Below are positions 35,330 through 45,558 of a DNA stretch of 64,000 bases, in pieces. The stretch is from Chelatococcus sambhunathii (GTDB taxonomy: Bacteria; Pseudomonadota; Alphaproteobacteria; Rhizobiales; Beijerinckiaceae). How positions within the stretch are numbered: the first letter of the stretch is position 1; every line of letters starts with the position of its first letter. The stretch is taken from the NCBI RefSeq assembly GCF_001418005.1, contig NZ_LIOL01000002.1, positions 118,990-182,989 on the forward strand, written 5' to 3'. Both the position numbers and the translations under genes were made by a program. The notes below the pieces were generated by a model. That model ran no database searches. It worked only from the letters and a program-made list of their open reading frames with translations, and was not told where the DNA came from.

Positions 35330-36781
35330 TCAGCCGCGGGTGGCGAAGCAGGAGAAGCCGCGCCGCTTGAGGGTCTTGCACGCGGCCTGGGCGCTGTCCG
35401 GATCGAAGCCGGAGAAGCGTGCGCGGTAGAAGGTGGTGCCGTCCTTGACGAACTTCTCGGTGAAGGGCGAGGCATTCGACAGGAGATCGCGGGACTTCTG
35501 GCGGGCGTCGCTCAGAATGTCGCGGGCGCGCGCCTCGTCGCCGGTCGCGGCGAGCTGGATCACCCAGCCGGCCGAGCGGGAGGGGGCGTCCTGCTTTACG
35601 GGCTCCTCGACTGCCTGTTTCTTCTCGAGATCGGCGATGGCGGAGACGGCAACCGGTGCGGCGGAGGCCACCTGGGTCCCGGCGCGGGGCGCCGGCTGCG
35701 GGCCTGCCGACCACTGCATGGACGAGGGCGTCGCGGTCGATCCGGAGGCCGATGCGACGACCGGCCGGATGCTGGACAGGTCGAGCGGGGCGCCGGCCGG
35801 CTCGGGGCGTGGCGCGGGAAGCGGAATGGCGGCCGTGGTCTCCACCTCCTCCGCGCGGGCGACGGCGACCGGTGTCGGCGCACGGTCGGCGATGGCCGGC
35901 GTCTGCCGCGCGCCGGCATAGGCACGGGGCAGGTTATCCGAGACGAGGTTGGCCATGATCTGATCGCGGGACGCGCCGGAGCGACCGCCGAGGACGACGG
36001 CAACGATGTGGCGGGTACTCGTCTTGGCCGAGGTCAGGAGGTTGAAGCCGGAAGCGCGGGTAAAGCCCGTCTTGATGCCGTCGACGCCCTCGACGCGACC
36101 GAGCAGCTTGTTGTGATTGCCGTGGGTGCGGCCGGCGTAGGTGAAGCTGCGCCGCTCGAAATAGCCGTAGTAGCGGGGAAAACGATCCTGGATCGCTTGG
36201 CCCAGGATGGCGAGGTCGCGCGCCGTGGAGACGTTGGCGGGCGACGAGGGTAGGCCGTGTGGGTTGTAGAAGGTGGTGCGGCTCATGCCAAGCGCGCGTG
36301 CCTTGCGCGTCATGAGCTGGGCGAAGGCGCGCTCGGAGCCGCCGATGTTCTCGGCTACCACCATGGCGACGTCGTTGGCCGATTTCGTCACCATGGCCAG
36401 AATGGCATTCTCCACAGAGATGCTGGAGCCGGCCTTGAGCCCGAGCTTGGAAGGGGCCTGGGCGGCAGCGTTTGCCGAGACCCTGAGCGGCGTGTCGAGA
36501 CGCACCCGTCCGGCCTCGAGCTGCTCGAACAGCAGATAGAGTGTCATCACCTTGGTGATGGATGCGGGAATGCGCGGAGCGTCGGCATTGACGGCATGCA
36601 GGGTCTTGCCGCTCTTCACGTCGACGACGATGGCCGCATAGGGCGGGTTGTACCCGCCTGAATCCTTCTTCCTGGCCATGGCCGGGGCCGATGGCACGAG
36701 GCTGAGCGACGCGGCAAGCCCGACGGCGCCCAGGGCGGCGCCCCAACGCCGCCACCGGGCTGATACGCAACCCATGTTCAT
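35330..36781 (-). CDS. D-alanyl-D-alanine carboxypeptidase with C-terminal SPOR domain
   Basis: A 483-residue periplasmic penicillin-binding protein. There is a signal peptide (about 1-36, ending APAMA). The peptidase S11 domain has the catalytic Ser74-x-x-Lys77 (SITK), SAN (about 134) and KTG (about 237). A Pro/Ala-rich linker (about 300-400) leads to a SPOR domain (about 405-483), which binds glycan strands lacking stem peptides at the septum. It trims pentapeptides during division. The ATG at 36781 is followed by a second Met at 36775. It is divergent from the phasin gene. Confidence 0.94.
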   Translation of the reverse strand: MNMGCVSARWRRWGAALGAVGLAASLSLVPSAPAMARKKDSGGYNPPYAAIVVDVKSGKTLHAVNADAPRIPASITKVMTLYLLFEQLEAGRVRLDTPLRVSANAAAQAPSKLGLKAGSSISVENAILAMVTKSANDVAMVVAENIGGSERAFAQLMTRKARALGMSRTTFYNPHGLPSSPANVSTARDLAILGQAIQDRFPRYYGYFERRSFTYAGRTHGNHNKLLGRVEGVDGIKTGFTRASGFNLLTSAKTSTRHIVAVVLGGRSGASRDQIMANLVSDNLPRAYAGARQTPAIADRAPTPVAVARAEEVETTAAIPLPAPRPEPAGAPLDLSSIRPVVASASGSTATPSSMQWSAGPQPAPRAGTQVASAAPVAVSAIADLEKKQAVEEPVKQDAPSRSAGWVIQLAATGDEARARDILSDARQKSRDLLSNASPFTEKFVKDGTTFYRARFSGFDPDSAQAACKTLKRRGFSCFATRG

Positions 36782-36917
36782 TTGTCCGTCCCCGACATCA
36801 GACGCCTGAATTGTCTTTCTGCGCCGGATCCTTCGAGCCAGTCACCGGCGCGCCACTGTCAACGACGCTAAGTCGACGCGGTTACGGATGCGTTAAACGG
36901 GGCAGCGACGGCCATTG

Positions 36918-36966
36918 TGCGATGCAACAAAATGCATTGACAACGATTGTGCGTTGCACATATATA
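36918..36966 (+). promoter_or_regulatory. Phasin promoter with two TGC-N3-GCA repeats
   Basis: The -35 TTGACA (36937-36942) and an AT-rich -10 (TATATA at 36961-36966, 18-bp spacing) form one of the best sigma-70 promoters in the window. Two copies of a repeat, TGCGATGCAACA (36918-36929) and TGCGTTGCACAT (36950-36961), flank or lie inside it, 32 bp apart. TGC...GCA motifs are the known recognition type of PhaR, the polyhydroxyalkanoate regulator that represses phasin genes. Sequence seen; PhaR binding inferred. Confidence 0.65.
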
Positions 36967-37058
36967 AAGCGAACCGGCTTCAGGCAGGCGGTTTTTTGGT
37001 CACGCCGGACGTGTCTCCGGCCAGCTCAGGGGCGGCGTCTCGTGGCGCCGAAGAGGAC

Positions 37059-37409
37059 ATGTTCGCTCAGTTTGACGATCTGCAGAAATTCGGCAAGGAA
37101 CAGATGGACGTTGCCATGAAGGCTTTCGGCGCTGTCTCCAAGGGCGCCCAGGCGATTGCCGTGGAGGTTGCCGACTATTCGAAGAAAAGCTTCGAGCAGG
37201 GCAGCGCCACGGTCGAGAAGCTCGCCGGCGCCAAGACGCTGGACAAGGCCTTCGAGATCCAGTCGGCTTATCTCAAGAGCGCCTACGAAGGCCTCGTCGC
37301 CCAGACGAGCAAGCTCGGCGAGCTCTATGCCGACCTCGCCAAGGAAGCGGTGAAGCCCTACGAGGGGCTCTACGCCCGCGCGCAGACCGTCGCGACCACC
37401 GGCAAGTGA
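37059..37409 (+). CDS. Phasin family protein
   Basis: A 116-residue granule-associated protein (Phasin_2 type), [20 protein letters not shown] start, almost entirely amphipathic helix with Ala/Lys/Glu heptads. It coats polyhydroxybutyrate granules and limits their size. The ATG at 37059 has GAGG 4-7 bp upstream; in-frame codons further 5' lie in the leader. A strong promoter with PhaR-like repeats precedes it and a terminator follows. Confidence 0.93.
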   Translation: MFAQFDDLQKFGKEQMDVAMKAFGAVSKGAQAIAVEVADYSKKSFEQGSATVEKLAGAKTLDKAFEIQSAYLKSAYEGLVAQTSKLGELYADLAKEAVKPYEGLYARAQTVATTGK

Positions 37410-37455
37410 TACCGGCGGCGGCCGGCGCCGCCGATCGATTTATCCTCCCACCTCG

Positions 37456-37482
37456 AGGCCCGGCCGCGTGCCGGGCCTTTTT
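37456..37482 (+). terminator. Terminator of the phasin gene
   Basis: An 8-bp stem AGGCCCGG / CCGGGCCT with a 7-nt loop followed by TTTTTC, 46 bp after the phasin stop. Confidence 0.85.
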
Positions 37483-37710
37483 CGTGCGCGTTGCCCGGGC
37501 GACCGCAGGTGCAGGACCTGCTGCCGCCGTCGTTGTTTTTTGATCCGCACACGGCGCCGGACGCACTGGCGAAGCATCTCGCCGGGCATTAGATTAGTCT
37601 GGCGCGCCGTCGGGGCACGCGAGAACGGATCGAGCGCGGGATCATTTGCGGACACGATGCCGACAGGGACTGGGAAGCTGGACGAGCGGGCCGTGAGGCC
37701 GACGACGGGC

Positions 37711-38055
37711 ATGACGGAGCGCCGGCGTGGCGGATTGCGTCCCTCACAAGGGAACGATGGTCCGGGTTCGGCGCTTCTAACGAAAACCAAGCCGCGGACG
37801 AAGCGGCCCAGCATGTATCGCGTGCTGCTGCTCAACGACGATTACACGCCGATGGAGTTCGTGGTGCACGTCCTGGAGCGCTTCTTCAACAAGGCCCGGG
37901 AGGACGCTACCCGGATCATGCTGCACGTGCATCAGAACGGCGTCGGGGAATGCGGCATCTTCACCTATGAGGTTGCCGAGACCAAAGTGACCCAGGTGAT
38001 GGATTTTGCAAGGCAGCACCAGCACCCGCTGCAATGCGTCATGGAAAAGAAATAG
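37711..38055 (+). CDS. clpS: ATP-dependent Clp protease adaptor ClpS
   Basis: A 114-residue adaptor that hands N-degron substrates to ClpAP. The core is [20 protein letters not shown] and [18 protein letters not shown]; the N-degron pocket residues (Asn-Asp in LLNDDYTPM and a later Met/His) are present. The N-terminal 25 residues are the flexible arm. The start is uncertain: ATG 37711 (MTERRRGGL) gives the usual length; ATG 37657 would add 18 residues. It lies 13 bp before clpA. Confidence 0.93.
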   Translation: MTERRRGGLRPSQGNDGPGSALLTKTKPRTKRPSMYRVLLLNDDYTPMEFVVHVLERFFNKAREDATRIMLHVHQNGVGECGIFTYEVAETKVTQVMDFARQHQHPLQCVMEKK

Positions 38056-38068
38056 GGGAGAGATCCTT

Positions 38069-40564
38069 TTGCCCACCTTCTCCCGCAGTCTCGAACAGGC
38101 GCTTCACAGGGCGCTGGCCTTCGCCAACGAGCGCCACCACGAGTACGCGACGCTCGAGCATCTGCTGCTTGCCCTGGTCGACGACCAGGATGCGGCTGCG
38201 GTGATGCGTGCCTGCAATGTCGATCTCGAGATGCTGCGCCGCAATCTCGTCGAATATGTCGATACCGAGTTGACCAACCTCGTCGCCGACGGGCGCGAGG
38301 AATCGAAGCCGACCGCGGGTTTCCAGCGGGTCATCCAGCGCGCCGTCATCCATGTGCAGTCCTCGGGCCGGGAGGAGGTCACGGGTGCGAACGTGCTCGT
38401 CGCCATTTTCGCCGAGCGCGAGAGCCACGCGGCCTATTTCCTGCAGGAGCAGGACATGACGCGCTACGATGCGGTCAACTACATCAGCCATGGTATCGCC
38501 AAGCGAGCCGGTCTGTCGGAGACGCGCGCGCCGCGCGGTGCCGACGAGGAAGGCGAAGGGCGCTCGTCGAGCACCGACGAGGCGGAGGGGCAGCGCAAGA
38601 AGAAGGGCGATGCGCTCGAGGCCTACTGCGTCAACCTCAACAAGAAGGCACGCGAGGGACGTATCGACCCGCTCATCGGCCGAGAGGGTGAGATCCAGCG
38701 CACCATCCAGGTGCTGTGCCGCCGGCACAAAAACAATCCGTTGCTCGTCGGCGATCCCGGCGTCGGCAAGACGGCCATCGCCGAGGGGCTCGCCCGCAAG
38801 ATCGTGATGGGCGAGGTGCCGGAGGTGCTGGCCGATGCGACGGTCTTCGCCCTCGACATGGGCACGCTGCTCGCCGGCACGCGCTACCGCGGCGACTTCG
38901 AGGAGCGCCTCAAGCAGGTGATGAAGGAGATCGAGCAGCATCCCGACGCGATCCTCTTCATCGACGAGATCCACACGGTGATCGGCGCCGGGGCGACCTC
39001 CGGCGGCGCGATGGATGCGTCGAATCTGCTGAAACCTGCGCTCGCCTCCGGCACGCTGCGCTGCATCGGCTCGACCACCTACAAGGAGTACCGCCAGTAC
39101 TTCGAGAAGGACCGGGCCCTGGTGCGCCGCTTCCAGAAGATCGACGTCAACGAGCCGAGCGTCCCTGACACCATCGCCATCCTCAAGGGGCTGAAGCCCT
39201 ATTTCGAGGAGTTCCACAAGCTGCGCTACACCAACGACGCCATTAAGGCGGCGGTGGAGCTGTCGAGCCGCTACATCCACGACCGCAAGCTGCCGGACAA
39301 GGCGATCGACGTCATCGACGAGACCGGCGCCTCGCAGATGCTGGTGCCCGAGAGCCGGCGCAAGAAGACGATCGGCGTCAAGGAAATCGAGACGACCATC
39401 GCCACCATGGCGCGCATTCCGCCCAAGACGGTGTCGAAGGACGATGCCGAGGTGCTGCAGCACCTCGAGGAGACCCTAAAGCGCGTCGTCTACGGGCAGG
39501 AGCGGCCCATCGAGGCGCTGTCGGCCTCCATCAAGCTCGCCCGCGCCGGGCTGCGCGACGCCGAGAAGCCGATCGGCTGCTATCTCTTCGCCGGCCCGAC
39601 GGGCGTCGGCAAGACCGAGGTGGCGCGCCAGCTGGCGGCGACGCTCGGCGTCGAGTTGCTGCGCTTCGACATGTCCGAGTATATGGAGCGGCACACGGTC
39701 TCGCGGCTCATCGGCGCGCCGCCCGGCTATGTCGGCTTCGACCAGGGCGGGCTGCTGACCGACGGTGTCGACCAGCACCCACACTGCGTGCTGCTGCTCG
39801 ACGAGATCGAGAAGGCCCATCCCGACCTGTTCAACATCCTGTTGCAGGTCATGGACCACGGCAAGCTGACGGACCACAACGGCAAGCAGGTCGATTTCCG
39901 CAACGTCATCCTCATCATGACGACGAATGCCGGCGCCGCCGACCTCGCCCGGCCGGCCTACGGCTTCACGCGCACCAAGCGCGAGGGAGACGACCAGGAG
40001 GCCGTCAACCGCCTCTTCGCGCCGGAGTTCCGCAACCGCCTCGACGCGATCATCTCCTTCGGCCATCTGCCGAAGGAGGTGGTGGCGAAGGTGGTGGACA
40101 AGTTCGTCCTGCAGCTCGAGGCGCAGCTCGCCGACCGCAACGTCACCATCGAGCTCAGCGACGAGGCGCGCGAGTGGCTGGTGGACAACGGCTACGACGA
40201 GGCGCTGGGCGCTCGCCCGATGGCACGGCTCATCCAGACGACGATCAAGACGCCTCTCGCCGACGAGGTGTTGTTCGGGCGCCTGAAAAATGGCGGCGCC
40301 GTGCGCGTCGTCGTCGTCACCGACAAGACGGGCACGCGCAGCCTTGGCTTCGAGTATCCGGAAGGGCCGGTGACGCCGAAGCCTGAGAAGGACGTGGCCG
40401 ATGCCGCCAAGCGCCGCAAGGTGAAGCGGGGCTCGACAAAGCCGGCCCGAAAGGTGCAGAAAGGCCGCAAGTCGGGCGGTGGTGAGACCGGCGGGCGGGG
40501 CGGCAAGGGCGGCCTGCCGGCGCCGGTCAGCACCGTGCCCAAGGTCCCGCTCGTCAGGGGTTGA
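38069..40564 (+). CDS. clpA: ATP-dependent Clp protease ATP-binding subunit ClpA
   Basis: An 831-residue AAA+ unfoldase that feeds substrates to ClpP. The N-domain (about 1-145) binds ClpS. AAA-1 has Walker A GDPGVGKT and Walker B LFIDEIH; AAA-2 has GPTGVGKT and [12 protein letters not shown]. The start is a TTG at 38069 encoding the family N-terminus [15 protein letters not shown] with GGGGAG 8 bp upstream. The C-terminus carries an unusually long basic Gly/Lys tail (about 775-831; [14 protein letters not shown]) absent from E. coli ClpA. Operon with clpS. Confidence 0.96.
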   Translation: MPTFSRSLEQALHRALAFANERHHEYATLEHLLLALVDDQDAAAVMRACNVDLEMLRRNLVEYVDTELTNLVADGREESKPTAGFQRVIQRAVIHVQSSGREEVTGANVLVAIFAERESHAAYFLQEQDMTRYDAVNYISHGIAKRAGLSETRAPRGADEEGEGRSSSTDEAEGQRKKKGDALEAYCVNLNKKAREGRIDPLIGREGEIQRTIQVLCRRHKNNPLLVGDPGVGKTAIAEGLARKIVMGEVPEVLADATVFALDMGTLLAGTRYRGDFEERLKQVMKEIEQHPDAILFIDEIHTVIGAGATSGGAMDASNLLKPALASGTLRCIGSTTYKEYRQYFEKDRALVRRFQKIDVNEPSVPDTIAILKGLKPYFEEFHKLRYTNDAIKAAVELSSRYIHDRKLPDKAIDVIDETGASQMLVPESRRKKTIGVKEIETTIATMARIPPKTVSKDDAEVLQHLEETLKRVVYGQERPIEALSASIKLARAGLRDAEKPIGCYLFAGPTGVGKTEVARQLAATLGVELLRFDMSEYMERHTVSRLIGAPPGYVGFDQGGLLTDGVDQHPHCVLLLDEIEKAHPDLFNILLQVMDHGKLTDHNGKQVDFRNVILIMTTNAGAADLARPAYGFTRTKREGDDQEAVNRLFAPEFRNRLDAIISFGHLPKEVVAKVVDKFVLQLEAQLADRNVTIELSDEAREWLVDNGYDEALGARPMARLIQTTIKTPLADEVLFGRLKNGGAVRVVVVTDKTGTRSLGFEYPEGPVTPKPEKDVADAAKRRKVKRGSTKPARKVQKGRKSGGGETGGRGGKGGLPAPVSTVPKVPLVRG

Positions 40565-40566
40565 AG

Positions 40567-40758
40567 GTGGCAAGCTGGTTTCAGCGTAGACGGGAGCGCC
40601 GGCGTCGCCGCCAGCGCACCGAAGAAGTGATGTCCTGGTTCTTCCTGCCGATCATCGTGCTGATCAGCTTCTTCCTTGGCTCGCTCGTCTGGGACCAGGT
40701 CAGCGATCCCGCACAGGCCCTGATCAAGGCCGTAGCGAGCGGCGACCTGCTGCGCTGA
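40567..40758 (+). CDS. Small membrane protein, 63 aa
   Basis: The protein has a very basic N-terminus (RRRERRRRRQR) followed by one TM helix (WFFLPIIVLISFFLGSLVW) and a short polar end. The GTG at 40567 has AGGGG 6 bp upstream; a TTG at 40561 overlaps the clpA stop. Orientation by the positive-inside rule is N-in. No family recognised; possibly co-transcribed with clpA. Confidence 0.55.
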   Translation: MASWFQRRRERRRRRQRTEEVMSWFFLPIIVLISFFLGSLVWDQVSDPAQALIKAVASGDLLR

Positions 40759-40778
40759 AGCATCCTCCTCGCGCCGCG

Positions 40779-42773
40779 TCAGGCGGCGCGCACATCCTCT
40801 AGAAAGGCCGAGATCGCGCGCTCGATCGTTTCCGTCTGGTCCGCCAGGCGGTCGGCGAGGGCGTCCACGTCGCGCGCGGCCGTGCGGGTCGCCTCGGCGG
40901 CTTCGGCAACGCTTCTCATGGCCCCTGCGCCGGTGGCCGCCTCGCCCGAGGCGCGATCGACGTTGTCGGCGAGTGCGCGAACGACCCTTTCCTGCTCACG
41001 CACGGCGTCCGACACGGTTCCCGCCATGGCGGCCATCTCCACGATGATCGCGTTGACATGGCCGATAGCGTCCACCGCCGTGTCGGATACGGCCTGGATG
41101 GCGGCGATCTGGCTGCGGATCTCCTCGGTCGCGGATGCGGTCTGGCTGGCGAGGGTCTTCACCTCGGAAGCGACAACGGCGAACCCCTTGCCGGCTTCGC
41201 CCGCGCGAGCCGCCTCGATCGTGGCGTTGAGCGCGAGCAGGTTCGTCTGGTTGGCGATGGCGAGGATCAGCTTCACCACCTCGCCGATGCGATCGGCAGC
41301 CGTGGCGAGGTTCTGGACGGTCTCGACGGTCTCGGCAACCTCATCGCGGGCGCGCCCGGCAACGGTTGTCGAGCGGGCGGCCTCCTCGGTGATGCGATCG
41401 ATCGACTGAGCGAGCGTGCCCGTTGCCGTGGCGGCCGAGGACACGTTGTCGGAGGCCACCGCGACCGCGCTGTCTGCCTCGCTGATGCGCCCGGCCGCCT
41501 CGCGTGCTGTGGCGTCAAGCGCATCCGAGGCCGTCCGCAGTTCGGCCGCGGCACGGCGCACCTCGACGAGGCCTGCCTTGGCGGTGGCCTCGAAGCGGGC
41601 GATCATCGCCTCGATCTGGGCGGCGCGCTCGTCACGCCTTGCCTGTTCCGCCGCTTCCCGCGCCGTCAGGGCGTCACGCTCCAGAGCATTGTCGCGGAAG
41701 ACGGCGACGGCTGCCGCCATGCGGGCGATCTCGTTGCGCCCGGGCACGGCGGGGATAGCGATTCCGGTGTCGCCCGCGGCGAGGCGCTGCATGGTCATCG
41801 CCAGCCCGTCGAGCGGCCGGCTGATGCTGCGGCCGATCAGCCAGGAGAGGGCGAGGCCGATCACCGCCGAGGCGGCGATCGTCGCGAGGACGACATTGGT
41901 CGTCGCATCTGCGATGCGCTGGAGGCGCTGCGTCGCGGCGGCCGATCCACCCAACGCGGTCTGTACGATGGCGGCGACGGCCGGGTCGATGACGTCGGTG
42001 GAGAGGGCGAGCTGATCGCCGACGCGCACGAAGAGATCGCGCTTCTCCTGCCAGCTGTCCACCGTGGCGCGGTAGGTCTTCAGGCCATCTACGAGCCCGG
42101 CGCGCAGCTCCGGCGTCAGCGTCTCCGCCCGGGCGAGGAGGCGCTCGACGCGGCCGAGCGCAACTTCCATCCGGCCGCGCTCTGTGTCGCCGCCTGTCAG
42201 CAGATACTCGCGCTCCGCCCTGCGCAACTGGTCGAAGGCGACGATCAGCCGGTTAAGCTCGGGATCCGGATTGTCGCGCGCAAAATCGACGAGCGACTGC
42301 TCCATTGCCTTGGCGGCTGCCTGGAGGTTGCCGCCGAGCCCGCTGTCCGGGCTCGTGCCGAGATCGTTCACGAGGCCAGTGACGGTTCGAAAGGAGGTCT
42401 GGACGGCGGTAAGCGCCTTGCCGAGTTCGTCGATCCTCGCGCCAAGGTCGCCGGCCATTGGCAGGGAGCGCAGGGTGGCGAGGGCTTCGGTTGCCTGACG
42501 CGCCCCCTCGTCGAACTTGCGCGCGACGACATCGGTGCGCACGCGCAGGTAGTCCTTGACGTCGCCTTCGACCCGCAGCGTCGCGGCGCGGAAGCTCTCG
42601 GCAGCGTGGGCAAGATCGGCATAGGCGTCCTTTTCGGCGAGTGCCGCCTCGATCTGCGCGTTGCTCGCGGCGTAGATGGCGCCGATGGTGGCAAAGCCGA
42701 TGAGGGCCGTGAGGCTGAGGGCGGCGATCCGCATGCGGATCGAAAAGCTGTGGAGCCAGGTTCGGGGCAGCAC
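40779..42773 (-). CDS. Methyl-accepting chemotaxis protein
   Basis: A 664-residue transmembrane receptor: TM1 (about 15-35), a helical periplasmic domain (about 36-290), TM2 (about 293-313), HAMP ([18 protein letters not shown] onwards, about 316-370), and a C-terminal signalling domain with the conserved hairpin tip region [18 protein letters not shown]. It senses a ligand and controls CheA. The all-helical periplasmic part resembles four-helix-bundle sensors; ligand unknown. The start is a GTG at 42773 close to TM1. No CheA/CheW genes nearby. Confidence 0.93.
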   Translation of the reverse strand: MLPRTWLHSFSIRMRIAALSLTALIGFATIGAIYAASNAQIEAALAEKDAYADLAHAAESFRAATLRVEGDVKDYLRVRTDVVARKFDEGARQATEALATLRSLPMAGDLGARIDELGKALTAVQTSFRTVTGLVNDLGTSPDSGLGGNLQAAAKAMEQSLVDFARDNPDPELNRLIVAFDQLRRAEREYLLTGGDTERGRMEVALGRVERLLARAETLTPELRAGLVDGLKTYRATVDSWQEKRDLFVRVGDQLALSTDVIDPAVAAIVQTALGGSAAATQRLQRIADATTNVVLATIAASAVIGLALSWLIGRSISRPLDGLAMTMQRLAAGDTGIAIPAVPGRNEIARMAAAVAVFRDNALERDALTAREAAEQARRDERAAQIEAMIARFEATAKAGLVEVRRAAAELRTASDALDATAREAAGRISEADSAVAVASDNVSSAATATGTLAQSIDRITEEAARSTTVAGRARDEVAETVETVQNLATAADRIGEVVKLILAIANQTNLLALNATIEAARAGEAGKGFAVVASEVKTLASQTASATEEIRSQIAAIQAVSDTAVDAIGHVNAIIVEMAAMAGTVSDAVREQERVVRALADNVDRASGEAATGAGAMRSVAEAAEATRTAARDVDALADRLADQTETIERAISAFLEDVRAA

Positions 42774-42912
42774 GCGTCACCTCGTCGAATGGTCGGCACA
42801 CGGGGCGTGGCTGCCATTCTCGAGTGGCTGGCTGGCGCGAGGCTTGTCCTGCGAGAGACGGGTGGCCTCTGCCCGACAGCGGCCACCGTTCGTGCGGTTC
42901 GTCGGGACGGAA

Positions 42913-43341
42913 TCAGCCGGCGGCGAGGGCCCTGCGGATGCGCTCGGCGTGGGCCTTCAGCGTCTCAGGCGGCGCCATCTCGCCGGTGTGCGGCCTGAGG
43001 GGCACGTCCTTCCAGCGCGGCAGGACGTGGACGTGGATGTGAAAAACGACCTGGCCGCCGGCGCTCTCGTTGAACTGCTGAATGGTGAGGCCCTCTGCGT
43101 CCATGCCGGCCTTCACCGCCCGTGCCACCTTCTGCACACTGATCGCGAGCCGGCCGAGATCCTCGGCGGGGATGTCGAAGATGTTGCGGGCCTCGACCTT
43201 GGGGATGACGAGCACGTGACCGTCGGCCCGGGGCATGATGTCCATGAAGGCAAGCGTGTGCTCGTCCTCGTAGACGCGCTCGCACGGCAGTTCGCCGCGG
43301 AGGATCCTGGCGAAGATGTTGTTGGGGTCGTAGCTGCTCAT
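42913..43341 (-). CDS. HIT family protein (nucleotide hydrolase)
   Basis: A 142-residue histidine-triad protein. The catalytic HxHxH motif is in VVFHIHVHVLPRW (about residues 99-111); the N-terminal part (NNIFARILRGELPCERVYED, DIMPRADGHVLVIPK) matches HinT-like enzymes that cleave nucleotide phosphoramidates. The ATG at 43341 has GAGG 6 bp upstream; an ATG at 43359 is possible. It is followed on its 5' side by the acetyltransferase-like gene, 53 bp away and on the same strand. Confidence 0.94.
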   Translation of the reverse strand: MSSYDPNNIFARILRGELPCERVYEDEHTLAFMDIMPRADGHVLVIPKVEARNIFDIPAEDLGRLAISVQKVARAVKAGMDAEGLTIQQFNESAGGQVVFHIHVHVLPRWKDVPLRPHTGEMAPPETLKAHAERIRRALAAG

Positions 43342-43394
43342 GCCATCCTCATGGGTCATCGACGGTGCAGGTTTGGCGAGCACCGCCTCCAACG

Positions 43395-44735
43395 TCAAGC
43401 ACCGAGCGCGCGTGCCCCTCGACCTTCGTGCCGGTACGGCAGTTCCTCGGCGAGGGCCTCCATCTCCGCTTCGATGGCGATCCGCTCGCGCGCCAGATAG
43501 TCGGCCACCGCCCGGCGCAGGCCGGGATGGCCGATGTCGTGCGCCGAATAGGTGAAGGTGGGCTTGTAGCCGCGGGCGAGCTTGTGCTCGCCCTGCGCCC
43601 CGGCCTCCACGCGCGTGAGGCCGCGCCGAATGGCAAAGTCGATCGCCTGATAATAGCAGAGCTCGAAGTGCAGGAAGGGGTGATGCTCGATGGCGCCCCA
43701 GTTGCGGCCGTAGAGGGTGTTGGCGCCGATGAAGTTGAGCGCCCCGGCGATGTAGCGGCCGCCCCGCCGGGCCATGACGAGGAGGATCCTGTCCGCCATG
43801 TGCTCCCCGACGAGGGAGAAGAAGGCGCGCGGCAGGTAGGGCCGGCCCCATTTGCGCGAACCGGTGTCCTGGTAGAAGTCGAAGAAGGCGTCCCAGTGGG
43901 CTTCCGTGATGTCGCTGCCCGTGAGCGGCTCGACGGTGATGCCGGGGCCGAGCGCATCGCGCCGCTCGCGCCGGATCGCCTTGCGCTTGCGGGCGGAAAG
44001 GGCACCGAGAAAATCCTCGAACGAATGATAGCCCTCGTTGGGCCAGTGGAACTGCCGGTCGGTGCGCAGGAGGAAGCCCTCTTCACCGAGGAAGCGCCAC
44101 TCCTCCTGCGGCAGGAAGGTCACGTGCGCGGACGAGGCATCGATCTCGCGCCGCAGGGCCCTGAGGCCGGCGACGAGGCCGTGGCGCGCGGCATCAGCGC
44201 CGGGGCCGGGCCGCGCGAGAAGGCGCCGGCCGGTTGCCGGCGTGAAGGGCACGGACAGCTGGAGCTTCGGGTAATATTGCCCGCCGGCGCGCTCGAAGGC
44301 ATCGGCCCAGCCGTGGTCGAAGACATATTCGCCGAGCGAGTGCGACTTGCCGTAGCAGGGCGCCACGGCCCGCACGGTGCCGTCCGGTCCTTCGACCGCG
44401 AGGTGAAGCGGCGTCCAGCCCGTGCGCCCGCCGACAGCGCCGGATTCTTCGAGGGCGGACAGGAAGGCATGCGAAATGAAAGGGTTATCTGAATCGTGCT
44501 GAGAAACCGATTCAAGAGTGGCGGTGCCGCGGCCGGCGCAGGTCCGGTCGTCGTCAGGGGTACGAAAAGTCGCGTTGCGGAAATCGGTTGCCGGTGCTGA
44601 TTGATCTGCCGGTTGAGGTTCCTGTGCGGCGCCCTGCGGGTTGGCGCAGGCGTCCCAGTCCGCAGCGGCGATGGCGGAGATCGAGGGAGCGACGCGGACG
44701 ATGAGGCCCGCATCGTCGTCGGCTTTCGTCGTCAT
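43395..44735 (-). CDS. FemAB-like GNAT acyltransferase (PF04339 type)
   Basis: A 446-residue protein of the peptidogalycan-biosynthesis/FemAB-like GNAT family found in Proteobacteria. Family blocks are DNPFISHAFLSALEESGA, VFDHGWADAFERAGGQYYPKLQ, GARRLGAL-type loops and, near the end, VEAGAQGEHKLARGYKPT. Substrate unknown. Residues about 34-82 (after WDACANP and before DNPF) form an extra hydrophilic segment of lower GC that I would not expect in the family; it keeps the frame. Expressed with the HIT gene. Confidence 0.88.
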   Translation of the reverse strand: MTTKADDDAGLIVRVAPSISAIAAADWDACANPQGAAQEPQPADQSAPATDFRNATFRTPDDDRTCAGRGTATLESVSQHDSDNPFISHAFLSALEESGAVGGRTGWTPLHLAVEGPDGTVRAVAPCYGKSHSLGEYVFDHGWADAFERAGGQYYPKLQLSVPFTPATGRRLLARPGPGADAARHGLVAGLRALRREIDASSAHVTFLPQEEWRFLGEEGFLLRTDRQFHWPNEGYHSFEDFLGALSARKRKAIRRERRDALGPGITVEPLTGSDITEAHWDAFFDFYQDTGSRKWGRPYLPRAFFSLVGEHMADRILLVMARRGGRYIAGALNFIGANTLYGRNWGAIEHHPFLHFELCYYQAIDFAIRRGLTRVEAGAQGEHKLARGYKPTFTYSAHDIGHPGLRRAVADYLARERIAIEAEMEALAEELPYRHEGRGARALGA

Positions 44736-44804
44736 CGGCTGCGGCGGCTCGCGAATGGGGTCATGCCGCTAAGTTATGTGCGCCAGCCGCCGGCCGGTAG
44801 GGTC

Positions 44805-45548
44805 TCAGGGTACGAAACCCTCGAAGATCATCTGGTCGGCATATTGCATGGCTGTTTCCCTGTCCTCGGGCGTGCGCACGGTCCAGGTCAGCACCGGCAT
44901 GCCGAAATAGCGCGCCATGTTGGGAGCAGCATGCGGCAGGTCCTTCACGTGCCAGGCAATGAAGTCGGGTCGCGAGTGTTCCATGTGCAGCAGATGGCCT
45001 AGGCTCTTCTGCATGGCGGCCGGCAGGCGTGCCCATTCGCCGTGGTCGTAGTTCGCCTCCGCCGTGATGCCGCGCGGGCGCCCCGGCGCAAGCTCGGCGA
45101 GCGCCTCGACGATGGCCGGATCGAAGGACATGAGCGCAATCGGGTCGTCCCGGCCGGCAACCACCTCCGCGACCCGCCGCGTCAGGGCGAGGTTACCGTC
45201 GAAGCCGCTCTTGATCTCGACGACCACGGGCACGCGGCCGCCGACGAGATCGAGAAAGTCACCCAGGGTCGGAATACGGTCGTCGCTGTCGCGGAAGACG
45301 ATGCCCGCGAGCGCTGCGGCCGTGCGGGTGTCGATGCGGCCGCTCTCGCCGGTGAGGCGGTCGAGCGTGAAGTCATGGAAGACGACGGCCTCGCCGTCCG
45401 CCGTCAATTGCACATCGCATTCAATGGCAAAGCCGCGCGCGACGGCGGCAAGGGCCGCGCCGGGCGTGTTCTCGAGCACGCGGTCGGCGACCACGTGCAG
45501 CCCACGGTGCGCCACGGGCTGCGCCGTGAGCCAGGAGGGAGCGGGCAT
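44805..45548 (-). CDS. Glycerophosphodiester phosphodiesterase
   Basis: A 247-residue GDPD TIM barrel without signal peptide, so cytoplasmic (UgpQ-like): glycerophosphodiester + water gives glycerol 3-phosphate and an alcohol. The active site is seen in AHRGLHVVADRVLENTPGA (His/Arg/Glu-Asn), IECDVQLTADGEAVVFHD (Glu, Asp, His) and VEIKSGF. The ATG at 45548 precedes the barrel directly. It lies 10 bp after the ridA-like gene, probably one operon. Confidence 0.93.
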   Translation of the reverse strand: MPAPSWLTAQPVAHRGLHVVADRVLENTPGAALAAVARGFAIECDVQLTADGEAVVFHDFTLDRLTGESGRIDTRTAAALAGIVFRDSDDRIPTLGDFLDLVGGRVPVVVEIKSGFDGNLALTRRVAEVVAGRDDPIALMSFDPAIVEALAELAPGRPRGITAEANYDHGEWARLPAAMQKSLGHLLHMEHSRPDFIAWHVKDLPHAAPNMARYFGMPVLTWTVRTPEDRETAMQYADQMIFEGFVP

Positions 45549-45558
45549 GTGTCGTTCC

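Noticed and set aside
40772-40790. Hairpin GCGCCGC / GCGGCGC between the small clpA-linked gene and the chemotaxis receptor gene
   Set aside because: It overlaps the receptor stop codon and has no T-run on either side; not enough to call a terminator.
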